Positions 1 to 8,558 of a stretch of DNA of 49,823 nt are shown here, piece after piece (the first letter of the stretch is position 1; each line of letters starts with the position of its first letter). The position numbers and the translations under genes are program-made. The notes under the pieces were generated by a model, which had not been told where the DNA came from, made no database searches, and was given only the letters and a program-made list of their open reading frames with translations. The stretch comes from Agromyces sp. (GTDB lineage Bacteria > Actinomycetota > Actinomycetes > Actinomycetales > Microbacteriaceae): positions 1-49,823 of the forward strand of contig JAPSJT010000003.1 in NCBI GenBank assembly GCA_031178045.1, in the 5' to 3' direction.

Positions 1-611
1 GCGTTCGGCACGACGACATCGGGGGCGAGCCAGCGCCAGGAGCCCGGATCGTGGGCGTCGACGAGCACGTGGTGCGGTCGGGGCATCCGCTCGAACACGC
101 GCCGGAAGGCCGCGGTGAGCAGCTCGGAGCCGTAGTCGCTCACGACGAGCGCCGAGGATTCACCGAGTGCGGCGGCGGCCGTTTCGGCGAGGGCACGCTG
201 CAACGGCATCCGGTCGGCGGGTTCGAGTACGACCGGCGGCTCGTCGACTCGGACGAGGACCTGCTCGTCGGCGACGATCCGGGTCTTCGTCACGGTGCGC
301 ACGATCGGTGAGCGCACGACGCCCGTCACGTCGACCCCTGCGTCGGCGAGGAGCTCGAGCAGGCGGTCGCCGGCGGCATCCGTGCCGATGACGGCGGCGA
401 GGCGGACCTCGGCCCCGAGCGCGCGCAGGTTCATCGCGGTGTTCGCCGCACCGCCCGGGGCGTCGTGCTGCGTCGAGAGCTCGACGATCGGCGCGGGCGC
501 CTCGCGGCTCAGGCGGCGGCTACCGCCCATCCACCAGCGGTCGAGGATCGCATCTCCGACGACCGCCACGACCGGCCTGCCCTGACGGATGCGATGCGGA
601 AGCTCTTCCAT
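1..611 (-). CDS. PfkB-family sugar kinase, RfaE1/HldE kinase-domain-like (C-terminus beyond left window edge)
   Basis: Reverse translation reads MEELPHRIRQGRPVVAVVGDAILDRWWMGGSRRLSREAPAPIVELSTQHDAPGGAANTAMNLRALGAEVRLAAVIG..., with the RfaE1-type GD..LD and PGGAAN motifs. ATG at 611 (alternative GTG at 620). Not in the ORF track because it runs off the edge. Confidence 0.85.
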   Translation of the reverse strand, partial: MEELPHRIRQGRPVVAVVGDAILDRWWMGGSRRLSREAPAPIVELSTQHDAPGGAANTAMNLRALGAEVRLAAVIGTDAAGDRLLELLADAGVDVTGVVRSPIVRTVTKTRIVADEQVLVRVDEPPVVLEPADRMPLQRALAETAAAALGESSALVVSDYGSELLTAAFRRVFERMPRPHHVLVDAHDPGSWRWLAPDVVVPN

Positions 612-669
612 TCGCTGCACACCGGGACGGTACCCACCGCGCGGCCGGGATATGCATCATCTCGTGAAG

Positions 670-695
670 GTTTCGTCGTCGCGCCGATGGGGGAT
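670..695 (+). promoter_or_regulatory. Candidate second SigF-like promoter (GTTT-N16-GGGGAT) upstream of GT9
   Basis: gGTTTcgtcgtcgcgccgatgGGGGATgagg, one mismatch from GGGTAT, 37 nt before the GT9 ATG at 733. Confidence 0.35.
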
Positions 696-732
696 GAGGT
701 GAGGGACGTTCCCGCCGAAGCCTGGAGGACCG

Positions 733-1902
733 ATGCCGGCATTCGCGCCCCTGGAGAAGCCCTTCGACGACGTGCGTCGCATCGCGGTGCTCCGCGGCGG
801 CGGAATCGGCGACCTGCTCTTCGCGATCCCCGCGATCGAGGCGCTCGCGGCCGCGTATCCGGCGGCCGAGCTGGTACTGCTCGGCAGTCCGGTCCATGTC
901 GAGCTGCTCCGTGCACGCCCGTCGCCGGTCTCGCGGATCGAGGTGCTGCCGATCGCCCGCGGCATCCGGGAGGTTCCGGGGAAGCGACCGGACGAGCGGC
1001 TGATCGCCGCGTTCCGAGATCGGGTGAGGCGGTTCGGATCGATCGACCTCGGGGTGCAACTCCACGGCGGGGGTCGGAACTCGAATCCGTTCCTGCTGGC
1101 GCTCGAACCCAGGCACTCGGTGGGGGCGGCGACCGAGGATGCCGACCGGCTGGAGCGGACGCTCCGCTACGTCTACTACCAGCACGAGGTGGTGCGCGGC
1201 CTGGAGGTGGCGGGTCTCGCCGGGGCGGAACCGGTCGTCCTCGAACCGCGGATCACCGTCACGGCGGCGGAGCACCGCGCGATCGCAGGTCGGCTTCCCC
1301 ACGATGGGTCGCCCCTCGCCGTCGTGCACCCGGGGGCGACCGATCCCAGGCGTCGCTGGCCGGTGGAGCGGTTCGCGACGGTCATCGCCGCGCTGCTCGA
1401 CGACGGGGCATCCGTGGCGCTTATCGGCGATGCCACCGATCTCGACCTTCACGCACGCCTCACGCGGGAGGTTCGAGGGCTCCGGCCGGCTGCTGCCGGT
1501 CGGGTGACCGGCCTTGCCGGGGTGCTCGCGCTCGGCGAGACCGCCGCGCTGCTCGCCGCCGCCGATGTCGTCGTCGCGAACGACAGCGGGCCACGACACC
1601 TCGCTCAAGCGGTCGGTGCCCCGACCGTCGGCGTCTTCTGGTTCGGCAACGTCGTGAACGCCGCGCCCTTCGGGCGCGGAAGCCACCGGGTGCACCTCTC
1701 GTTCACGGTGCGGTGCCCCGTGTGCGCCGCCGACGTCACCCAGGTGGGATGGACGGCGGAGCGCTGCGAGCACGACGTCTCGTTCGTCGACGAGGTGTCG
1801 GCCGAGCCGGTGGTCGAGGACGCCCTCGAGCTCATGGCCATGAGCTCTCTTCGGAGTGGCTCACCACGAGCTCCCGGATCTCGCAGCCGTCGGGCTGGCT
1901 GA
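733..1902 (+). CDS. Glycosyltransferase family 9 (heptosyltransferase-like)
   Basis: IAVLRGGGIGDLLFAIPAIEAL N-terminus, VVHPGATDPRRRWP, NDSGPRHLAQAVGAPTVGVFW; GGAGG RBS before the ATG. Confidence 0.88.
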   Translation: MPAFAPLEKPFDDVRRIAVLRGGGIGDLLFAIPAIEALAAAYPAAELVLLGSPVHVELLRARPSPVSRIEVLPIARGIREVPGKRPDERLIAAFRDRVRRFGSIDLGVQLHGGGRNSNPFLLALEPRHSVGAATEDADRLERTLRYVYYQHEVVRGLEVAGLAGAEPVVLEPRITVTAAEHRAIAGRLPHDGSPLAVVHPGATDPRRRWPVERFATVIAALLDDGASVALIGDATDLDLHARLTREVRGLRPAAAGRVTGLAGVLALGETAALLAAADVVVANDSGPRHLAQAVGAPTVGVFWFGNVVNAAPFGRGSHRVHLSFTVRCPVCAADVTQVGWTAERCEHDVSFVDEVSAEPVVEDALELMAMSSLRSGSPRAPGSRSRRAG

Positions 1903-2569
1903 GGGCGAACACGACGGCCTGCGCGACGTGCTCGGGGGAGTTGAGCTTCGCGTCGGCGCCGGGGCGGTACTGCTCGTCCCGGTCGTCGAAGAAGTGGGTG
2001 CTCATGCCGCCCGGGATGAGGGTGGTCACTCCGACCCGTCCCTTCGTCTCGGCCGCGAGCGCCCGTGAGAATCCCAGCACGCCGAACTTCGAGGCGCAGT
2101 AGGCCGTGGCATCCGACACGCCCTTGACGGCGAGCGTCGATGCGACCGTGACGACCCGGCCGCCGGATGCCTCGAGGTGGGGCAGCGCCGCGCGCACGGC
2201 CGCGGCCGTGCCGAGCAGGTTCACTCGGATGACGCGCTCCCACTCCGTCCCGTCGACGTCCTCGAGCCGGCCGCAGCGGTCGATGCCCGCCGCGGTGACC
2301 ACGCCGTCGAGGCCGCCGTGCTCGTCGGCGAGACGTGCGATGAGGGACTCGAGTGCCCTCGTCTCGCTCACGTCGGCCTGATGCGTCTCATGGGCCGGTT
2401 CGTCGGGGACCGTGCGATCGAGCACGATGGGCGTGCCGCCTGCTCGGGCGACGGCGTCGGCGATCGCCGCTCCGAGGCCGGACGCTCCGCCGGTGATGAT
2501 GATCCGTCCGATCCGGCTGCGCGCCGGGTCGGCGATGCCGGAGGGAACGGTCGTGGTCGGTTCGGTCAT
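1832..2569 (-). CDS. Classical SDR family oxidoreductase
   Basis: TGGASGLG cofactor motif and YCASK active-site motif (YxxxK); 12 nt downstream of the hldE-like gene. Confidence 0.9.
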   Translation of the reverse strand: MTEPTTTVPSGIADPARSRIGRIIITGGASGLGAAIADAVARAGGTPIVLDRTVPDEPAHETHQADVSETRALESLIARLADEHGGLDGVVTAAGIDRCGRLEDVDGTEWERVIRVNLLGTAAAVRAALPHLEASGGRVVTVASTLAVKGVSDATAYCASKFGVLGFSRALAAETKGRVGVTTLIPGGMSTHFFDDRDEQYRPGADAKLNSPEHVAQAVVFALSQPDGCEIRELVVSHSEESSWP

Positions 2570-2581
2570 GACGGCGTCCTT

Positions 2582-3943
2582 TCAACTCACTGCGGCGAGT
2601 GCTGCCGCGAGGGCGGAGGTGGAACGGGCTGGATGATGCGGCACGGTCACGACCCGGCCGCCGGTCTCGGCGAGCGCGAGCGTCTCGGGCAGGTCGTCGG
2701 CGCGGTAGTCGCCGCCCTTCACCCAGAGGTCGGGTCGGAGCCGGCGGACTGCCTCGGTGGGAGTGTCCTCGTCGAAGACGAGCACGGCGTCGACGCACTC
2801 GAGCGCGAGCAGGAGGTCGATCCGGTCCGCCTCGGAGATGATCGGGCGGGCGGGTCCCTTCAGGCGGCGAACCGACTCGTCGGAGTTCAGGCAGACGATG
2901 AGGCAGTCGCCGAGCGAGCGCGCCGCCTGCAGGGTGCGGACGTGGCCCGCGTGCAGGAGGTCGAAGCATCCGCCGGTCGCGACGACCGTGCCGCCCGCGG
3001 CGCGGGTGTGCGCGGCGACCGCCACGGCACCGGCCGCGTGCCCCGGGATCGGCGCGGGCGGGGCGGGGAGCTCGAGGGATGCCACGCCGCCCGCCCTGAG
3101 GAACGCACTCGCGTCGTAGACCCCTCGGCGGACGGCATCGCGCACCTCCTCGCCGGTCGCGAGCGCGACCGCGGCCGAGGCCGCGAGCCGGTCTCCTGCG
3201 CCGCACGGATCGGCTGCGCTCACGTGCTGCGCCGGGATCACCACGGGCAGGGCGCCGTCGGCGCAGACCACGGCCCCGTCGCCGCCGAGGGTGACCGCGA
3301 TCGTCTCGGCGCGCCATCGTGCGCCGAGGATGCGCGCGGCATCGATCGCCTCGCCGAGGCCGCCGAGCGGTGCGCCGCTGAGCGCAGCGGCCTCCGATCG
3401 ATTCGGTGTCGCGAGGGTCACGCCGCCGACGGGTGCCGCACCTCGGACGTGAGGGTCCCAGACGATGGGAATGGCGCCGGCCCGGCGCTCGATCGCCGCC
3501 CGGACGAGCTCGTTCGCGAGCATGCCCCGCCCGTAGTCGGAGGCGACGACGGCGTCGGCCCGCTCGATGGCATCGAGCTGCGCGGGATCGACGTCGACCG
3601 GAGCGACCCCACCACCGCCCTCGTCGAGCCGTGCGATCGCGTGACCGTCCGCGCGTATCCGGGTCTTGACGGAAGTCGGTCCCGCGAGCTGCGCTTCGAC
3701 GAGGTGGATTCCCGGCAGTGCGTCGCGGAGGCGCTGGGCGGCGGCATCCCGGCCGAGCGCCGTCACGAGGGTCACGTCCACGCCGTCGCGAGCGAGCATC
3801 GTGGCGACGAGACCGGCGCCGCCCGCGCGATCGGCGGATCCCGTGATGTCGACCACGGGGACCGGCGCATCGGGACTCAGCCGCACGGCCGCGCCGGTGA
3901 CATCCACGTCGAGGAGGCAGTCGCCGATCACCGTCACCCTCAC
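2582..3943 (-). CDS. hldE: Bifunctional HldE-like protein: PfkB heptose-7-phosphate kinase plus RfaE2-type nucleotidyltransferase
   Basis: Kinase half VTVIGDCLLDVDVTG...DPCGAGDRLAA; nucleotidyltransferase half VVATGGCFDLLHAGHVRTLQAARSLGDCLIVCLNSD...WVKGGDY. GTG start at 3943 overlaps the gmhA stop. Confidence 0.87.
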   Translation of the reverse strand: MRVTVIGDCLLDVDVTGAAVRLSPDAPVPVVDITGSADRAGGAGLVATMLARDGVDVTLVTALGRDAAAQRLRDALPGIHLVEAQLAGPTSVKTRIRADGHAIARLDEGGGGVAPVDVDPAQLDAIERADAVVASDYGRGMLANELVRAAIERRAGAIPIVWDPHVRGAAPVGGVTLATPNRSEAAALSGAPLGGLGEAIDAARILGARWRAETIAVTLGGDGAVVCADGALPVVIPAQHVSAADPCGAGDRLAASAAVALATGEEVRDAVRRGVYDASAFLRAGGVASLELPAPPAPIPGHAAGAVAVAAHTRAAGGTVVATGGCFDLLHAGHVRTLQAARSLGDCLIVCLNSDESVRRLKGPARPIISEADRIDLLLALECVDAVLVFDEDTPTEAVRRLRPDLWVKGGDYRADDLPETLALAETGGRVVTVPHHPARSTSALAAALAAVS

Positions 3944-4569
3944 CGTCCCACCTCCTCGGCGCCGACCAGCGCGTCGAAGGCGACGCACAGGGCGTGCACC
4001 GCGACGAGCTCCGCCTCCTGCACGTTCGACGCCGCGCCCGGCAGCGCGATCGCGTCGTCGCAGGCACTCGCCAGCGGGTTCGGCGCCGGCCCCGTGATCG
4101 CCCAGCTCACCGCGCCCGACTCGGCGGCGGCTCGGGCGGCGGAGATCAGGTTGGCGCTCGCTCCGCTCGTCGAGAGCAGCAGCACGATGTCGCCGTGACG
4201 CGCGTGCGCGCGCACCTGTCTCGCGAAGATCTCATGGAAGCCGTAGTCGTTGCCGATGGCCGTGACCGCTGAGGAATCGGTGTTCAGGGCGATCGCCGAA
4301 TACGGCCGGCGCTCGCTGCAGAAGCGTCCGACGAACTCCGCGGCGAGGTGTTGCGCCTCGGCGGCCGATCCGCCGTTGCCCGCGACGAGCAGCCTGCCCC
4401 CGGCTTCGAGCCGCTCCGCGAGCCGGATGGCCCAGCCGGCCAGCCGGGCCGACTCGAGTTCGAGCGCGTGGAGCACCGGCGCGACGTTCCGCACGTGCTC
4501 GGCGACGGCGTGCACCGCCCACTCCGTCGCGACGGAGCGGGCCCGCTGCTTCGTGTCGTGCAGGGTCAT
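3940..4569 (-). CDS. gmhA: SIS-domain D-sedoheptulose-7-phosphate isomerase
   Basis: LLVAGNGGSAAEAQHLAAEFVGRF...ALNTDSSAVTAIGNDYGFHEIFARQV...LLLSTSGASANLISA, typical GmhA motifs. Confidence 0.9.
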   Translation of the reverse strand: MTLHDTKQRARSVATEWAVHAVAEHVRNVAPVLHALELESARLAGWAIRLAERLEAGGRLLVAGNGGSAAEAQHLAAEFVGRFCSERRPYSAIALNTDSSAVTAIGNDYGFHEIFARQVRAHARHGDIVLLLSTSGASANLISAARAAAESGAVSWAITGPAPNPLASACDDAIALPGAASNVQEAELVAVHALCVAFDALVGAEEVGR

Positions 4570-5810
4570 CGTGCCACTCCCTTCGCACGTCGGTTCATCG
4601 AGGGTGCTCCGCTCACGGCGGCGATCGTGGCGCGGTAGCTGCGCTCGCTGTCGGCGGCGATGCGGCTCCACGCGTAGCGGGCGGCCCGGCGACGGCCATT
4701 GGCGCCGTACTGCCGGCGGGTCGGCTCGTCGAGGAGCAGCGTGCGGATCGCCTCCGCGACGGCCGTGGCATCCCGTGGCGGGACGTGGCGCCCGGTGACG
4801 CCGTCGACGACGCTGTCGATGAGTCCCCCGACGGATGACGCGACCACGGGCACGCCGCACGCCATCGCCTCGAGCGGCACGATGCCGAAGGGCTCGTACC
4901 ACGGAGCGCACACCACGACGTCGGCCGAGCGGTACAGCTCGGGGAGCACCGCCTGCGGCAGCTGTCCGCGGAGCTCGATCCGATCCGGGGCGGCGGAGTG
5001 CCGTGCGATCTCCGCGAGGCGCTCGAGCTCGGGGTCGCGTCCGTCGCTCGTGTCGCCGCCTCCGACGATGACGAGCTCGACGTCGAGACCTTCGTCGGCC
5101 AAGGCGGCGACCGCCTCGATCGCCGTGCCGACGCCCTTGCGTGGCACGAGGCGTCCGACGCTGAGGACCCGGTGGCGGCGCGTCCGCTCGTCCCGTGGCC
5201 CCTGGGGAGTGAAATGGGCGAGATCCACGCCGCAGGGGATCACCGTGATGTTGCGAGAGGGCACGCCGAGCTTCTTCAGCTCGAACGCCTCGTCGGAACA
5301 GGTGGCGATCACGCCGGCGGCGCGGCGACCCACGTCGGGCTCGAGCCATTCTCGCTCGGCCGGACTCGTGTCGGCCGCGCCCTGATGACGCCGCTTCACG
5401 ACGCCGAGGGCGTGGAAGGTGTGCACGACGGGGGGTGGCGCCGCGAGCGTCGACACCGCGTCGAGGGCGGCGACGCCCGACATCCAGAAATGGCTGTGCA
5501 CGATGTCGGGCTCCCAGCCGCTCCAGTCGGCGGCCATTCCGGCGGCGAGGGCCGGCATGGCGGGAAGCATGTCGTCCTTCGGTACGTGCCGGGCGGGGCC
5601 CGCCGTCACGTGCACGACCTCGACGCCGGTCGCGAGCGGGACGCGTTCGGGCGCGTCGGGATCGTCACGGCGCGTGTAGACGCGAACCTCGTGGCCGCGT
5701 CGGGCGAGCTCGGTCGACAGCGCCGCGACGTGCACGTTCTGCCCGCCGGCATCCACACCACCGAGTGCGGCGAGCGGGCTCGCGTGTTCGGAGACCATGG
5801 CGATGCGCAT
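4566..5810 (-). CDS. Glycosyltransferase family 4 (MshA-like)
   Basis: MRIAMVSEHASPLAALGGVDAGGQNVHVAALSTELARRGHEV...SVGRLVPRKG...EPFGIVPLEAMACGVPVVASSVGG. Confidence 0.88.
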   Translation of the reverse strand: MRIAMVSEHASPLAALGGVDAGGQNVHVAALSTELARRGHEVRVYTRRDDPDAPERVPLATGVEVVHVTAGPARHVPKDDMLPAMPALAAGMAADWSGWEPDIVHSHFWMSGVAALDAVSTLAAPPPVVHTFHALGVVKRRHQGAADTSPAEREWLEPDVGRRAAGVIATCSDEAFELKKLGVPSRNITVIPCGVDLAHFTPQGPRDERTRRHRVLSVGRLVPRKGVGTAIEAVAALADEGLDVELVIVGGGDTSDGRDPELERLAEIARHSAAPDRIELRGQLPQAVLPELYRSADVVVCAPWYEPFGIVPLEAMACGVPVVASSVGGLIDSVVDGVTGRHVPPRDATAVAEAIRTLLLDEPTRRQYGANGRRRAARYAWSRIAADSERSYRATIAAVSGAPSMNRRAKGVAR

Positions 5811-5812
5811 CG

Positions 5813-6859
5813 TCACTCCTTCCATCCATGGGATTCGACGCCCGCCGTGCGGGCGGCCACCGCCGCGGCGGTGATCGGGCGGCCCTTCCGCCGGCGACGC
5901 TCGACGAGGTCGATGGCGAGCTCGTCCCAGTCCCGCAGGAAGCGGTCGAGGCCGTACCGCTCGACGACCGTTTCGCGTGCCGCGAGACCGAGCCGGGTTG
6001 CAGCGTCGCGGTCCTCCAGCAGCACCCGCGTCGCGGCGACGAGCTCGTCGATGTTCGTGGAGATGAAGCCCGCGCCCGGCGGCACGGCGCGCGCGGCCTC
6101 CGTCGCCTGCACCACCACGACCGGCACGCCGAGGTGCATGGTCTCGAGCAGGGTGAGCCCGAGCGACGTCCACCTTGCGAGGTGCAGGTACAGCCGGCGC
6201 TCGGCGATCGCCGCGTGCAGCTCCTTCGTGGCGAGCTCGCCGACGGGGGAGACCTGCACCGGGTCGAGGCCGAGCGCGGCCGGGAGCTCCGCGACGCCCA
6301 TGCCGAAGAGGTCGATGCCGCCCGCCGCAGCGAAGTCCGGCAGCAGGTCGCTGCCGACCATCCGCGAGCGGCGCACGGGTTCGTTCGCGACGAACGCGCT
6401 GCGCCCGATGCGGCCCGAATAGCGGTATCCGGGGTCTGGGATGCCGTGTTCGATGACGACGGTGGGCGCGTCGCCGTTGTCCCAGAACAGCCGGTTGAAG
6501 TGGGTGACGTGCACGATCGGGATGTCGGTGCGGTCGGCGAACGGATGCCGCGTGGTGACGGCAGCGGGCTTCGGTGTGTTGTGCTCGAGGAAGACGGCGG
6601 GAACCTCGGAGCCGAGTCGACGCCCGAGCATCGCCTCCGCGCGCTCGAACTCCTCGAGTCGCTGCAGGACGACGAGGTCGACGGGCTCGCCGCGCATGGT
6701 CGCCGGATCGATCTCGATCGCGCTCGTCGGCCAGTCGCGGCCGCCGCGCCCCAGCCCCCACGGCCCCCGCTCGGGAAGCGTCGGGAGGAGGTAGTCGTGC
6801 CCGCCCCGCACGAACGCGTCGGTCCAGCCGCCGTGCACATGCCAGAGCAGGATCCTCAC
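5813..6859 (-). CDS. Glycosyltransferase (GT-B like)
   Basis: MRILLWHVHGGWTDAFVRGGHDYLLP...FLEHNTPK...VVIEHGIPDPGYRYSG...LHLARWTSLGLTLLETMHLGVPVVVV. Confidence 0.8.
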   Translation of the reverse strand: MRILLWHVHGGWTDAFVRGGHDYLLPTLPERGPWGLGRGGRDWPTSAIEIDPATMRGEPVDLVVLQRLEEFERAEAMLGRRLGSEVPAVFLEHNTPKPAAVTTRHPFADRTDIPIVHVTHFNRLFWDNGDAPTVVIEHGIPDPGYRYSGRIGRSAFVANEPVRRSRMVGSDLLPDFAAAGGIDLFGMGVAELPAALGLDPVQVSPVGELATKELHAAIAERRLYLHLARWTSLGLTLLETMHLGVPVVVVQATEAARAVPPGAGFISTNIDELVAATRVLLEDRDAATRLGLAARETVVERYGLDRFLRDWDELAIDLVERRRRKGRPITAAAVAARTAGVESHGWKE

Positions 6860-7929
6860 GCCGGCACCGCCTCACGGGCAGCGAGTGTTCCGTCGTCCGA
6901 GTCGCCCCGCTCGGTCACGCGGCGGATCGCGCGAACGGCATCGACGACATCGCGAGCCTCGATCTCGCCGAGACACGGATGCCCCGGGATCGGACACTCC
7001 CTGGCCCTCGTGCCCGCGCACGCGATGTCGCGGCGCCCGAGCAGCACGGAGGCCACGCCGAACGGCCCCCAGCAGCGTTCGTCGACGACGGGGGCGAAGA
7101 GGCTCACGACGGGAGTGCCCACGGCTGCCGCGAGGTGGGCCGTCCCCGTGTTGCCGACGACGACGGCATCCGCGCGTGCGAGCACGCCGGCGAGCTCGGG
7201 GAGGGTCGTCCGTCCTCCGAGGTCGAGTGCGCGCTCGCCGGCCACCCGAGCGGTGAGACCGCGCTCCGACGGGGAGCCGGTCACGACGACGCGGAAGCCC
7301 GCCTGGGCGAGGGCGTGCACGAATTCGACGTGCCGCTCGAGCGGCGCCGCCCGCGCGGGCACCGCTGCCCCGGGATGGACCACCACGTACGGGTTCCGCC
7401 CGACGAGCGGTGCGGGGTCGGCGGCCCCGCTCACCGCAAGTCGCCCGGCGTCGCCGGGCGGGAGCGCGAAGCCCGCGGCAGCGGCGACGGTCAGGGCTCG
7501 AGTGACCTCGGACTGCGACTCGGGGAAGTCCTCGCCTGGTCGCAGTCGCACGTCGAGGAGACTCCCCGGGTAGTCGCCGGAGGCCCCGGTGATCCGGGGC
7601 ACTCCCGCCAGCCGGAGCAGCAGCGCGAGCGGAAGCGGACTCTGGTGGAACGACGTGAGGATGACGGCCTCGGACGCGTCCACCTCCGCGAGGATGCGCT
7701 CGAGCTCCGCGACCGAGGCCGGGGTGACCGACCGCGCCGGATTGCCGATCCACGGGCAGTCCCACTCGTGCACCCGGCGGACGCCGGGCAGCATCCGCCC
7801 GGCGGGGGCTCCGGTCGGGCTGCAGAGCAGGTGCACGGAGGCGGTGGCGGCGACGGCACGCACGGCAGGGCCGCAGAGCAGCACGTCCCCGACGCTGTCG
7901 AGGCGGGCCACGAGCACCCGCCGGCTCAC
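6856..7929 (-). CDS. Glycosyltransferase family 9
   Basis: VLVARLDSVGDVLLCGPAVRAVA, VVHPGAAVPARAAP, GNTGTAHLAAAVGTPVVSLFAPV. Confidence 0.88.
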   Translation of the reverse strand: MSRRVLVARLDSVGDVLLCGPAVRAVAATASVHLLCSPTGAPAGRMLPGVRRVHEWDCPWIGNPARSVTPASVAELERILAEVDASEAVILTSFHQSPLPLALLLRLAGVPRITGASGDYPGSLLDVRLRPGEDFPESQSEVTRALTVAAAAGFALPPGDAGRLAVSGAADPAPLVGRNPYVVVHPGAAVPARAAPLERHVEFVHALAQAGFRVVVTGSPSERGLTARVAGERALDLGGRTTLPELAGVLARADAVVVGNTGTAHLAAAVGTPVVSLFAPVVDERCWGPFGVASVLLGRRDIACAGTRARECPIPGHPCLGEIEARDVVDAVRAIRRVTERGDSDDGTLAAREAVPA

Positions 7930-8474
7930 GATGCCGCTCCCGGCGCCGGCTCGAGCGCGAGTGCGAGACCGACCGCCTCGAGCACCGTGGTCGCGACGGC
8001 GGGGGCGCCGTCCACCTCCTCGCGCAGCGTCAGCGAGGTGGGGACGAGCACCGCTCGGCTTCCCGCGGCCGTGGCGGCGGCCACGTCAGCGCCGATGTCG
8101 CCGATCACGACGACGTCGGCGGGGTGCACCCCGAGCGCCTGCGCGGCGTCGATGACGAGGCCGGGCGCCGGCTTGCGGCATCCGCACCCCTCGCCCGGCC
8201 CGTGCGGGCAGACCGCCCAGACGTCGAACGGACCGAGCAGCTCATCGACGCGGGCGTTGACCGCTGCGAGCTCCTCGACCGTCACGAGTCCGCGAGCGAT
8301 GCCCGACTGGTTCGTGACGACGCCGATCGCGATGTCCCGATCGCGCAACACCGAGAGCGCCTCGCGGACCGTCGGCATCGGTTCGACGAGGGCCGGGTCG
8401 GTGTTGTAGGGCACGTCCCTCACGAGGGTGCCGTCGCGGTCGAAGAGCACCGCGCGCGGGGATCGGATCGCCAT
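7926..8474 (-). CDS. gmhB: HAD-IIIA D-glycero-D-manno-heptose-1,7-bisphosphate 7-phosphatase
   Basis: VLFDRDGTLVRDVPYNTDPALVEPMP...GVVTNQSGIARG...CPHGPGEGCGCRKPAPGL...VVIGDIGADV; the Cys/His loop is typical of GmhB. Confidence 0.88.
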   Translation of the reverse strand: MAIRSPRAVLFDRDGTLVRDVPYNTDPALVEPMPTVREALSVLRDRDIAIGVVTNQSGIARGLVTVEELAAVNARVDELLGPFDVWAVCPHGPGEGCGCRKPAPGLVIDAAQALGVHPADVVVIGDIGADVAAATAAGSRAVLVPTSLTLREEVDGAPAVATTVLEAVGLALALEPAPGAAS

Positions 8475-8477
8475 ACC

Positions 8478-8509
8478 GAAGTGGATACCCACTTCTCCTG
8501 CTTCGAAAC
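8478..8509 (-). promoter_or_regulatory. Candidate SigF/SigB-type promoter of the heptose operon (GTTT-N15-GGGTAT), -10 embedded in an 18-nt inverted repeat
   Basis: Reverse strand reads cGTTTcgaagcaggagaagtGGGTATccacttcggtATG(gmhB). The inverted repeat GAAGTGG-atac-CCACTTC spans 8478-8495. Confidence 0.6.
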
Positions 8510-8558
8510 GTCGCCCCCGACCCTTCTCCCGCGGAGTACGATCTGCGAATCTGGGGAG

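Noticed and set aside
612-640. GTGGGTACC considered as a SigF -10 for the left kinase gene
   Set aside because: No GTTT at a suitable upstream distance on that strand.
2177-4198. Long + strand ORF (673 aa) across hldE/SDR
   Set aside because: Antisense frame of real minus-strand genes in high-GC DNA; Arg/Asp/Gly-rich with no domain logic.
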